In this document: piece by piece, positions 19,413 through 27,213 of the stretch
How the letters are laid out: each line of letters starts with the position of its first letter
How positions within the stretch are numbered: position 1 is the stretch's first letter
The notes under the pieces: model-generated
What the model saw: only the letters and a program-made list of their open reading frames with translations
What the model was told of the DNA's origin: nothing
The model's database searches: none
Source of the DNA: an uncultured Bacilli bacterium
GTDB taxonomy: Bacteria; Bacillota_I; Bacilli_A; RFN20; CAG-288
DNA: 63,151 nt
Reading direction: 5' to 3'
Assembly: GCA_944371605.1 (NCBI GenBank)
Contig: CALVXU010000014.1
Span: 1-63,151, forward strand
Translations under genes and position numbers: made by a program

Positions 19413-20331
19413 TAAAGAAGTAGCCATCATCGGTTTAGGTCCTGCTGGTGTCAGCGCCAGCATCTATTTAAAAAGATATGGCATGGTCCCTGTCCCATTT
19501 GAAAAAGAATTAGTAGGCGGCAAAACAAATTACACGGAAAAAATTGAAAACTACCCCGGGTTCATCAATGAAAAAGGCCCAGTGCTGAGCCAGTATTTTG
19601 AAAAACAATTAAAAGATTTGGAAATCAAACCGATTTATAAGACGATCACCGCCCTATCAAAAAACGGAGATGGCACATTTCATATCGAATATGGAAAAGA
19701 GAGCCAAGACTTCAAATATGTCATCATCGCTAATGGTTTAAAACAAAAAGAATATCATCTCGAAGGGGAAGAGGCGTTCAATCGCCGCGGATTTTCATCT
19801 TGTGCTATTTGTGATGGTCCTTTTTATAAAAATAAAAATGTAGTTGTCATCGGCGGTGGTAATGCCGCTTTTGAAGAGGCGTGTTATTTAGCCACCATCT
19901 GTAATCATGTATCTTTAGTGGCTAGAAGAACAGAATTCAAAGCACAAGATCAAGTTATCAAGCGTTTTAATTCTTACGATAACACTACTTTATATGCGCC
20001 TTATGAAGCCATATCTTGTAAGGGTTCGACAACTTTAGAAGAAATAACTTTAAAAAATCGTAATACTGGTGAAACAACATCTGTCAAAGCTGATGGTCTA
20101 TTCGTTTATATCGGAGCTGTTCCGGCTTTAGATTTTTTAAAGATCTCTGACTTAGTCGATGAAAACGGCTTTCTCATCACTGATATGAAAATGCAAACAA
20201 AAGTTAAAAATCTCTTTGCGATAGGAGATTGTCGCAACACCTTATTGCGTCAAGTCGTCTCGGCTTGCAATGACGGAGCGCTTGCAGCCACCGAGCTCTA
20301 TCAGGATTATTTAAATACCGATGAACAATGA
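19405..20331 (+). CDS. trxB: Thioredoxin reductase
   Basis: 308 aa from the ATG at 19405, chosen because GAAAGGAG lies 8-9 nt upstream and the protein then begins at the FAD-binding strand (MNNKEVAIIGLGPAGVSA). Contains the redox pair CAIC (Cys133, Cys136), an NADPH-binding GGGNAAFEEA around 155 and the C-terminal FAD motif FAIGDCR. Reduces thioredoxin with NADPH. The CATC of most TrxB is CAIC here, a mild change. Overlaps the HAD gene by 8 nt and whiA by 11 nt, so translation is coupled. Confidence 0.93.
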   Translation: MNNKEVAIIGLGPAGVSASIYLKRYGMVPVPFEKELVGGKTNYTEKIENYPGFINEKGPVLSQYFEKQLKDLEIKPIYKTITALSKNGDGTFHIEYGKESQDFKYVIIANGLKQKEYHLEGEEAFNRRGFSSCAICDGPFYKNKNVVVIGGGNAAFEEACYLATICNHVSLVARRTEFKAQDQVIKRFNSYDNTTLYAPYEAISCKGSTTLEEITLKNRNTGETTSVKADGLFVYIGAVPALDFLKISDLVDENGFLITDMKMQTKVKNLFAIGDCRNTLLRQVVSACNDGALAATELYQDYLNTDEQ

Positions 20332-21289
20332 ATTACCATTTGCCAAACAAGTAAAAAATGAAATAGCTTTAAACAGCTACACAGATGAGCAAAAGAAATT
20401 TATCCTCTCTGGCTTTGCTAGAACCAGCGGCTCTTTTTCGATTGGCAAAAGGCCGTCATTGACTCTTCACACCGAGTTAGCCTGTGTCGCTAAATTGCTT
20501 TTCAGTTGCTTGAAAGATGTTTACTCTCTCTCTCCAAATATCATCTATGAAAAAGTGAAACGTTTCCACCAAGGGCTAGTCTATTCAGTCCAAGTCGAAG
20601 ATGCTCAGCTCTATAAAGTGATGGAAGATTTAGAAATCTTTAAAGATGGACTAGAAAGGATTCCACCATCCGAAGGACTGAAAAGAAAAAATTTAAAATA
20701 TCTCATCATAGGATCTTTTCTCGCTAACGGCTCAGTCAACAATCCCTCATCTAAAAAAACCTCTTACTTTTTAGAAATGGCTTTTTCTGATAAAGGAGAT
20801 AGTCTAGCAATCAAGAAAAAGCTCAACACTTTTAAAGAAGAGAGGACGATGTCATTCAAATATATAAAAAGGCGAGACAAACATGTTTTATATCTAAAAA
20901 AGAGCGATCAAATCTCTGTTTTTTTATCTTATATCGGTTCAACCGAAGCGATGTTTGAATTTGAAAATGTCCGCATTTTAAAAGATGACATCAATAACAG
21001 CAATCGTTTATCGATTTGTGATTCAGCTAATTATGGTAAAACTTTATCCGCTTCTAAAAAAGACATCGAAGATATAAATTTCCTTTTAAAATACAAGCAT
21101 ATCAATCTTTTTGATGACAAAACTAAGGCGGTCATCAATAAAAGATTAGAAATGAAAGATGCCAATTATCGCGAGCTTGCTGAAGCGATATCTGATACAG
21201 GTATAACCATCACTAAATCAGGCGTGTTCCATATTTTGCAAGGATTGAGAAAACAAGCTGAAGAGCTGAGGAAAAAATTAAACTCATAA
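20321..21289 (+). CDS. whiA: WhiA-family DNA-binding protein
   Basis: 322 aa. WhiA combines an N-terminal degenerate LAGLIDADG homing-endonuclease fold (FARTSGSFSIGKRPSLTLHTELA, around 32-54; and LIIGSFLANGSVNNP, around 128-142) with a C-terminal HTH (YRELAEAISDTGITITKSGVFHILQGLRK, around 280-310). It affects cell division and chromosome segregation in Firmicutes. In Bacillus subtilis the order is trxB-yvcI-rapZ-yvcK-whiA-crh; here trxB abuts whiA directly and the intervening genes are missing. Confidence 0.92.
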   Translation: MNNELPFAKQVKNEIALNSYTDEQKKFILSGFARTSGSFSIGKRPSLTLHTELACVAKLLFSCLKDVYSLSPNIIYEKVKRFHQGLVYSVQVEDAQLYKVMEDLEIFKDGLERIPPSEGLKRKNLKYLIIGSFLANGSVNNPSSKKTSYFLEMAFSDKGDSLAIKKKLNTFKEERTMSFKYIKRRDKHVLYLKKSDQISVFLSYIGSTEAMFEFENVRILKDDINNSNRLSICDSANYGKTLSASKKDIEDINFLLKYKHINLFDDKTKAVINKRLEMKDANYRELAEAISDTGITITKSGVFHILQGLRKQAEELRKKLNS

Positions 21290-21578
21290 ACAGATTTATG
21301 GATAGCGCATTAAGAAAATGATAGATGTATAAAACTCTCTGTTTAATATATTCACAAGCATCAGATGAGTTTTTTTATCGAGCTCATCTTTTCACACATT
21401 AAAATCGATTGATTGAATTGCGCACTATGCAATCATTTTATTTATCAAAAACAAGAAATGAGCTCACATTTAGCTAAAATAAAATATGAAAGCCCTATTA
21501 TTCTTAAAATGTTGTAAAACTATTTAAAAAATAAGAAATTTTAACTATAATTGTCTATGAAACTAAGGAGGACATATA
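21290..21578 (+). promoter_or_regulatory. whiA-gap intergenic: weak terminator and gap promoter
   Basis: A stem AGATGAG/CTCATCT (21363-21389) followed by TTTT is a modest terminator for the hprK-whiA operon. The gap promoter is probably TATAAT at 21546-21551 with a poor -35 (TTAAAA, 16-nt spacer); a strong SD AAGGAGG (21565-21571) lies 7 nt before the ATG. No cre box or CggR-type direct repeats were recognised. Confidence 0.6.
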
Positions 21579-22613
21579 ATGTCTATTAAAATTGCAATTA
21601 ATGGTTTCGGTCGTATCGGTCGTCTTGCCTTCAGACGTGCTTTTGAAGACAAGGATTTCGAGATTGTTGCTATCAATGATCTCTCTTCCACTTCTAATTT
21701 AGCTTACCTCTTAAAGTATGATTCTGCTCATGGCACCTATCATCATGAAATTGATCACGATGATACTAACATCATTGTTGATGGAAAGAAGATTCCAGTT
21801 TTCAAGCTCAAAACTCCTGATGCTGATCACCTCTTCCCTTGGAAAGATTTAGGCGTTGATGTTGTCATGGAATGCTCTGGTCACTACCTCACTCAAGAAG
21901 CTTGTGAATGGCATCTCAAATCTGGTGCTAAGGGTGTTGTCATGTCTGCTCCAGCTAAAGATAAAGAGACTCTCACCTATGTCTATGGAGTCAACACTGA
22001 TACATTGACTGCTGAACATAAAGTTATTTCTGGCGCTTCCTGCACCACTAACTGCTTAGGTCCAGTTTTAAAAGTTATCGAAGATCACTATGGTATCGAT
22101 GGCGGTTTCATGACCACTGTTCACGCCTATACCAATGATCAAACCAACCTCGATTTAATCAAAGAAAAAGACTTCCGCAGAGGACGTGCTGCTGCTCAAA
22201 ACATCGTTCCTACTTCCACCGGTGCTGCTAAAGCTATCAACTTAGTCATCCCTTCATTAGCTGGCAGAATGCAAGGCGGTGCTATCCGTGTTCCTGTCTT
22301 AGATGGTTCCTTAATCGATGTCACCTTGAAGCTTAAGAAAGAAGTCAAAGATGCTGCTGAGATCAATTCTCTCATGAAGACTGCTTCTGAAAATGAGCTC
22401 AAGGGTGTCTTAGGCTATACCGATGATCCTATCGTCTCTAGAGATATCTTAGGAAGAACTGAAGGTGGTATCTACAATGGTGATCAAACCAAAGTCTTCA
22501 CCACTCCAGATGGCACTCAGCTTGTCAAAGTCTTCGCTTGGTATGATAACGAATATTCTTATACTTGCCAATATGTCAGACTCACCAAGCTCTTCGGCGA
22601 GAAATTAGCCTAA
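21579..22613 (+). CDS. gap: Glyceraldehyde-3-phosphate dehydrogenase
   Basis: 344 aa. Oxidises and phosphorylates GAP to 1,3-bisphosphoglycerate. NAD-binding GFGRIGRLAFR (10-20), catalytic Cys in GASCTTNCLGP (near 155), catalytic His in TTVHAYTNDQTNLD (near 180). Codon use is clearly biased (frequent TTC, CTC, ATC, AAG), unlike neighbouring genes, as expected for a very highly expressed protein. First gene of gap-pgk-tpiA. Confidence 0.98.
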   Translation: MSIKIAINGFGRIGRLAFRRAFEDKDFEIVAINDLSSTSNLAYLLKYDSAHGTYHHEIDHDDTNIIVDGKKIPVFKLKTPDADHLFPWKDLGVDVVMECSGHYLTQEACEWHLKSGAKGVVMSAPAKDKETLTYVYGVNTDTLTAEHKVISGASCTTNCLGPVLKVIEDHYGIDGGFMTTVHAYTNDQTNLDLIKEKDFRRGRAAAQNIVPTSTGAAKAINLVIPSLAGRMQGGAIRVPVLDGSLIDVTLKLKKEVKDAAEINSLMKTASENELKGVLGYTDDPIVSRDILGRTEGGIYNGDQTKVFTTPDGTQLVKVFAWYDNEYSYTCQYVRLTKLFGEKLA

Positions 22614-22640
22614 TAATTTTCTAAAATCAATTGAATTTGC

Positions 22641-22673
22641 GGCGGTGGGTCTTCGGCCTGCCGCCCTTTGTTT
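22641..22673 (+). terminator. GC-rich intercistronic hairpin between gap and pgk
   Basis: GGCGGTGGGT (22641-22650) pairs along all ten positions (with G-T wobbles) to GCCTGCCGCC (22656-22665), loop CTTCG, then CTTTGTTT. The T-run is poor, so it is more likely a partial terminator or an mRNA 3'-end stabiliser setting gap above pgk-tpiA than a full stop. Confidence 0.7.
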
Positions 22674-22697
22674 AACGAATAATAATCGGAGGAAAAT

Positions 22698-23936
22698 ATG
22701 AAGAAATTAGTTTCTGATTTAAATGTTGCTGAAAAGAGAGTATTAGTTAGAGTTGATTTTAATGTTCCTCATAAAGGCGACGTCATCTCTGATGATAACC
22801 GTATCAGAGCTGCAATTCCCACTATCGCTGAATTGGTCAAAAAGAACGCTAAAGTCATCTTGATGTCTCATTTAGGCAAGATCAAATGGGGCAAAGTGGA
22901 TGATGCTGAATTAGCTAATGAAATCAAAAAGAACGATTTAAAAATCGCCGTCGCTCCATTAAAAGCCCACTTAGAAGCTGCTTTAGGACATGAAGTCACT
23001 GTTAAGTTCTCACAAGATACTCATGGCGCTAATTTAAAAGCTAGTGTTGACGGATTACTTCCTGGTGAAGTTTTATTAGTTCAAAACACTCGCTATGAAA
23101 AAGGCGAAACCAAAAATGATGCCGCTTTAGCTGCTGAATGGGCTGGCTTAGCTGACGCTTATGTGATGGATGCTTTCGGTTCTGCTCACAGAGCACATGT
23201 GTCCACCGTCGGCGTTCCAACTCTCTTAAAAGAGCAAGGCAAAGAGACTGCAGTCGGTTATCTCGTTGAAAAAGAGATCAAAGGTTTAGGTCGCTGTGTC
23301 GATTGTCCGGAAGATGCTCGTCCATATATCGCCATCTTAGGGGGCTCTAAGGTCTCCGATAAGATCAAAGTCATCGATACTTTATTGAAGAAGTGTGACA
23401 AAATACTTATCGGCGGTGGTATGTCATATACATTTTTAGCTGCTGAAGGTAAACATATCGGCTCTTCTTTATTTGAGGCTGATCAAGTAGAATATGCTAA
23501 AAATTGCTTAGCTACTGGTAAAATTGTTTTGCCTATCGATAACGTTGTCGCTGAGAAATTTGAAGATCCTCAAGACATCAAAACTGTTGGTGATGAAATT
23601 CCTGAAGGTTATATGGGATTAGATATCGGGCCTAAGAGCGAAGAGCTTTTCCGCAAAGAGATTTTAGAAGCTAAGACCATCTTCTGGAACGGACCGATGG
23701 GCGTCTTCGAAAATGAGAAATTCGCTAGCGGTACTAAAGCTGTTTGTAAAGCGTGCGCTGATGCTACTAGCGCTGGTGCCTTCTCTGTCATAGGCGGTGG
23801 TGATTCAGCATCTGCTGCTAAACAATTCGGCTATGCTGATAAATTCTCTCATGTTTCTACTGGCGGTGGTGCAAGTTTAGAGCTCATTCAATTCGAAGGT
23901 CATTTGCCAGGTATTGATGATATAGAAGAAAAATAA
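22698..23936 (+). CDS. pgk: Phosphoglycerate kinase
   Basis: 412 aa. Makes ATP from 1,3-bisphosphoglycerate. N-terminal signature KRVLVRVDFNVPHKG (about 13-27), nucleotide-binding GGGMSYTFL (around 245) and the C-terminal FSVIGGGDSASAA (around 362) with GGGASLELI (around 392). SD CGGAGG lies 7 nt before the ATG. Only one base separates its stop from the tpiA start. Confidence 0.98.
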   Translation: MKKLVSDLNVAEKRVLVRVDFNVPHKGDVISDDNRIRAAIPTIAELVKKNAKVILMSHLGKIKWGKVDDAELANEIKKNDLKIAVAPLKAHLEAALGHEVTVKFSQDTHGANLKASVDGLLPGEVLLVQNTRYEKGETKNDAALAAEWAGLADAYVMDAFGSAHRAHVSTVGVPTLLKEQGKETAVGYLVEKEIKGLGRCVDCPEDARPYIAILGGSKVSDKIKVIDTLLKKCDKILIGGGMSYTFLAAEGKHIGSSLFEADQVEYAKNCLATGKIVLPIDNVVAEKFEDPQDIKTVGDEIPEGYMGLDIGPKSEELFRKEILEAKTIFWNGPMGVFENEKFASGTKAVCKACADATSAGAFSVIGGGDSASAAKQFGYADKFSHVSTGGGASLELIQFEGHLPGIDDIEEK

Positions 23937-23937
23937 A

Positions 23938-24699
23938 ATGAGACGTAAAAAATTATTGATGGGCAATTGGAAGATGAATCACACTATCGCAGAAGCTGCT
24001 GCTTTTTGCGAAGATGTCAAACGTGATAATCTCCTCAAATTGGCCCGCTCCAAAAATGTTTTATTAGGTGTCGCTCCCAGTTATCTCTCTTTACAATCGG
24101 TTAAAAAGCATTCCCACGGACTTATCGTCGCCAGTCAAGATGCTCATTATGCTGATCACGGCGCTTTCACTTCTTCAGTTTCTATTCCGATGCTAAAAGA
24201 GATCAACATCAATTGGTCGATCATCGGTCATTCCGAAAAGAGAACTTATGACGGCGAGACTTCCTTCACTTGCAATCGTAAGATCAAATCTCTATTAGCT
24301 GAAGGTTTCCATGTCGTTTATTGCGTCGGTGAAACTGCTAAAGAATATGATGAAGGCATCACTAAAGATATCATCAAAGAACAGATTCTAACCGGCTTGA
24401 TGAATGTCTCGAAAGATGACATATCACATATCGTCATCGCCTATGAACCAGTATGGTCAATCGGGACTGGCAAAAATGCTTCAGAAGAAATCGCTGAAGA
24501 TATTTGTGCCTATATTCGCTATTTGATTTCTGAATTGTTCGGCAAAGTTGCCAGCCAAAAAATATTGATACTTTATGGTGGATCAGTCAAACCAGAAAAC
24601 ATCCATAACTATATGGCATGCAAAGATGTCGATGGTGCTCTAGTCGGCGGTGCAAGTTTAAAGTCTCAATCATTTAAAGCTTTACTAGAAAACATCTAA
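23938..24699 (+). CDS. tpiA: Triosephosphate isomerase
   Basis: 253 aa. Interconverts DHAP and GAP. Catalytic residues visible: Asn/Lys in GNWKMNHT (9-16), His in IIGHSEKR (about 97-104), Glu in YEPVWSIGTGKNAS (about 165-178), and the phosphate loop YGGSVKPEN (about 215). Translationally coupled to pgk. Followed by a terminator. Confidence 0.98.
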   Translation: MRRKKLLMGNWKMNHTIAEAAAFCEDVKRDNLLKLARSKNVLLGVAPSYLSLQSVKKHSHGLIVASQDAHYADHGAFTSSVSIPMLKEININWSIIGHSEKRTYDGETSFTCNRKIKSLLAEGFHVVYCVGETAKEYDEGITKDIIKEQILTGLMNVSKDDISHIVIAYEPVWSIGTGKNASEEIAEDICAYIRYLISELFGKVASQKILILYGGSVKPENIHNYMACKDVDGALVGGASLKSQSFKALLENI

Positions 24700-24725
24700 T
24701 AAAACTAGTGTATTAATAAATAAAA

Positions 24726-24761
24726 GAGCAATCTCCTGTTAAAGAAGGTTGCTCGTTTTTT
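24726..24761 (+). terminator. Terminator of the gap-pgk-tpiA operon
   Basis: GAGCAA (24726-24731) and TTGCTC (24749-24754) with an inner CT/AG pairing zone, followed by GTTTTTT, 26 nt after the tpiA stop. Confidence 0.85.
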
Positions 24762-24809
24762 GTTAAATATGTCATTCCAGTTAAGTGTTGATGATGGTTA
24801 TATAGTTAT

Positions 24810-24890
24810 ATATTTAGAGCTAGACTAGGCAGTTATTTAGCAAGAATCTCCTGTTTTAGTCTAGCTCTAAATATCTTAGGAGATTCTTGC
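24810..24890 (+). repeat. Two interleaved perfect inverted repeats (A-B-A'-B') before transposase remnant
   Basis: A = 24810-24827 (atatttagagctagacta) and A' = 24857-24874 are perfect 18-bp inverted copies. B = 24840-24852 (gcaagaatctcct) and B' = 24878-24890 are perfect 13-bp inverted copies. The order A-B-A'-B' means each stem has one arm of the other in its loop. B' contains the SD AGGAG of the transposase remnant and ends on the base before its ATG. The 3-nt link between A' and B' makes both full stems together sterically unlikely, so they look mutually exclusive: an SD-occluding switch, or the terminal structure of an insertion sequence. Confidence 0.85.
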
Positions 24891-25202
24891 ATGAACAAAC
24901 TTGTTCATTTACCTTATCTTTCTGCTTTTGAAAGATATAGAAGAGACTTTTATGAATTTTCAATAATCAAACCTGTTTATGATCATAAATTTGATCATTG
25001 TCAACATTGTAATAGCAAAGACATCATCAAATATGAAAAAATACATAATAGGCAAAGATATAAATGTTCTCTCCCCATTATTAGTCTTGATATTGTGAAA
25101 CCTTTACATCGTTTTGCTTTATTCCGTAAAGTTCTGCTAACTTTTCTACTTTATCTAGTAAATAACCAAAGTTTTTCTTTGTCAATAATCCATCAGTTAT
25201 AA
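24891..25202 (+). pseudogene. Truncated transposase (N-terminal zinc-ribbon part)
   Basis: The first 59 residues or so end in a Cys4-type zinc ribbon, HCQHCNSKDIIKYEKIHNRQRYKC, as at the N terminus of IS1595/ISL3-like DDE transposases. After Cys59 (base 25067) the expected ribbon end and catalytic domain are gone and the frame runs into the antisense of the DUF2971 gene. SD AGGAG lies within the upstream stem. This remnant marks the left border of the accessory island. The exact IS family is not determined. Confidence 0.7.
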
Positions 25203-25902
25203 AGCTTGGTTGTTTACGTATTTCAAATTCTTTTTCATCACTTGGCTTAGGACATACAAGATATAAGTGCTTTATATTTGCTGATTTTTCTTTTGGAATT
25301 CTTATAGTTATGCGAACTTCAGATTCAAATCTCCAACCTGCCCTTTTAGATATTATTTCTTGGTAATCTCTAATATCTTTATTCTCTTTATAATTCCATT
25401 GCGCAGAACTATCTGGTCGACAAATATATAATTCGTTGTCTGTTTCACCTTTTCCATAATAAATTACGTCTTGAATTTTAACGTAATCTATATGGATTTT
25501 GTCTTCATTTGAAACAGCTGGAAGCTTCTTATAAACATCAAATCCATTATTAGATTTCAAATTTAAACATTTTTTTATATAAGTATTTGAAAAGCGCAAT
25601 AACACACCATTCCAATTCCCATACAACTTCCACATAGCAATATTTTCATCAGTTAAATAAGTCATACAACAGCTAAAATATATGAATCCATCATTTCTAT
25701 TCATATTCTCTCTATCGTTTTTATCTTCCCATTCAGTTCCAGATGAAAACATAATTGTAGGTGTTGAAGTTTTAAAATATTCTTTATTAAAATTTACATA
25801 CTTAGAAAAGTAATGATGTCTCTCACCTTTCCAACAAAGAAAGTCTGCTAAATCACTAATATTTGTAATATCTTTAAGTTTTGTATCTTTATCAAATATC
25901 AT
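25081..25902 (-). CDS. DUF2971-family protein
   Basis: 273 aa. The block FIYFSCCMTYLTDENIAMWKLYGNWNGVLLRFSN (about 73-106) is the core DUF2971 pattern (f..S.t....MW..Y....G..l.f). The family has no settled biochemical role; members often sit in variable genomic islands and near defence genes. It is the last gene of the minus-strand island run, 30 nt after the lipoprotein. A TATAAT on the minus strand about 13 nt before its ATG suggests an extra promoter with a very short leader. Its 3' end abuts the truncated transposase. Confidence 0.75.
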   Translation of the reverse strand: MIFDKDTKLKDITNISDLADFLCWKGERHHYFSKYVNFNKEYFKTSTPTIMFSSGTEWEDKNDRENMNRNDGFIYFSCCMTYLTDENIAMWKLYGNWNGVLLRFSNTYIKKCLNLKSNNGFDVYKKLPAVSNEDKIHIDYVKIQDVIYYGKGETDNELYICRPDSSAQWNYKENKDIRDYQEIISKRAGWRFESEVRITIRIPKEKSANIKHLYLVCPKPSDEKEFEIRKQPSFITDGLLTKKNFGYLLDKVEKLAELYGIKQNDVKVSQYQD

Positions 25903-25932
25903 ATTAAACCCAAATTATAAAAATAACTCCAT

Positions 25933-26670
25933 TTAAAGATACTGAGTATCTTGATAGTGCTCAAAAACAGATTGTAAATATTTGACCATTTTAGTTAATG
26001 ATTGTGAAGGTGCTTCAACATCATAATATGGTTCATCGCAAAAATAATAGTTTTCAACTTCAATTGTTTCATTATAGTTTCCATAAATATTATGCTCATA
26101 ATTTTTTATTGAATAACTCAAATTACCTGTTTCAAAGTAAAAACTATATGTCCATAAAGTATAAAAGTGACCACTAGTAATACTTTGACGTTGAATTTCG
26201 GCGTGATCCGAATAGACTTCACCTCCCCATCCACTTTTAGAATTGAATTGAGTCAACATTAAAACGTCAAGAAAATTACGATATGATGGTATATTAAAAG
26301 TAATTGTAAACATCTCATCATATTTAGGAGCATCACTAGTCAATCGTATAGTTCCACTTTGACTAGACGAATTCACTTGAAGGTTAGCATAATTGATAAT
26401 TATGTCTTTATCTTCAACACTGATCGCATCAGGGAGTTCAACATAGCTAGCGTCAATATCAATCGGTTTATTATATCCTTCAAAATCACCATTACTAAAT
26501 GCGTAATGATCTTGAATAAATTGTTTATTATATTTCACTTCAATTGGTTCAGAAAAAAGAGTAGTAAAATAAGAATTCAATTGTTCTTTGATTCGACTAT
26601 CATTTTCACAAGAAGTTAAGAATAATGAAAGACTAATAAGTAATCCTAGTTGTATTTTTCTTAATGTCAT
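25933..26670 (-). CDS. Lipoprotein, unknown function
   Basis: 245 aa. Signal peptide MTLRKIQLGLLISLSLFLTSC with lipobox LTSC (Cys 21). The mature part is beta-rich with several Tyr/Asn-rich strands (SGHFYTLWTYSFYFETGNLSYSIKNYEHNIYGNY) and no recognised motif. SD GGAAATT lies before the ATG. Member of the minus-strand island run. Confidence 0.75.
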   Translation of the reverse strand: MTLRKIQLGLLISLSLFLTSCENDSRIKEQLNSYFTTLFSEPIEVKYNKQFIQDHYAFSNGDFEGYNKPIDIDASYVELPDAISVEDKDIIINYANLQVNSSSQSGTIRLTSDAPKYDEMFTITFNIPSYRNFLDVLMLTQFNSKSGWGGEVYSDHAEIQRQSITSGHFYTLWTYSFYFETGNLSYSIKNYEHNIYGNYNETIEVENYYFCDEPYYDVEAPSQSLTKMVKYLQSVFEHYQDTQYL

Positions 26671-26752
26671 AATAATTTCCTTTCTATTTATGTTTATGTA
26701 GTATTTTTAACAAAAAGTTATTGTCTCTATACTTGCTTCTGTACAAATAAAT

Positions 26753-27196
26753 TTAGCCAAACAGCTTTACTCTTTCACATTTACGAAAACGGAAAAATAT
26801 ATAAACGTAATATAACGTATAGCCAATAAAATAAGCGATGATGTCACCCCATTTAAAATGAGCAGTTTTGTTAAAAATATTGATTATTTCTAAAATATAT
26901 GGTCTTAGAACTTCCCAAACAATTGAAGAGATAACGAATAAAATTAAATAGAAAAAAATATTAAATATTATTATTTTTCTAGCTAACGAAGTAAAAAAGC
27001 CAAGAATACAGCAAACTACAATTGGACATAAAAAATCATTAAATTGATTAATCATAAGGTATTCAATCCAAGAATTATTTTCATTTATTCTTGGCTTAAT
27101 AACTAACGAATTAAGAAGATAAAGTCCAAAAGCAAAAGCACAAATACTAATTTGAATTATCCACTCTTTTTTGTTTGCTTTTTTAAAAAAAGTCAT
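26753..27196 (-). CDS. Small four-TM membrane protein (VanZ-like by eye)
   Basis: 147 aa from the ATG at 27196 (MTFFKKANKKEWIIQISI...). The longer reading from 27265 overlaps the TIR gene and begins with an implausible Cys/Tyr-rich stretch, so it is rejected. Four hydrophobic segments, with a polar KWGDIIAYFIGYTLYYVYIFF at the C-terminal end resembling the Asp-containing helix of VanZ-like or similar small membrane proteins. Starts 17 nt after the TIR stop, so probably cotranscribed. Function unknown. Confidence 0.65.
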   Translation of the reverse strand: MTFFKKANKKEWIIQISICAFAFGLYLLNSLVIKPRINENNSWIEYLMINQFNDFLCPIVVCCILGFFTSLARKIIIFNIFFYLILFVISSIVWEVLRPYILEIINIFNKTAHFKWGDIIAYFIGYTLYYVYIFFRFRKCERVKLFG

Positions 27197-27213
27197 ATAT
27201 TTGCCTAATAATT

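Noticed and set aside
24810-24890. Simultaneous H-type RNA pseudoknot of both full stems
   Set aside because: The 3-nt link between A' and B' cannot span an 18-bp helix; alternative stems are more reasonable.
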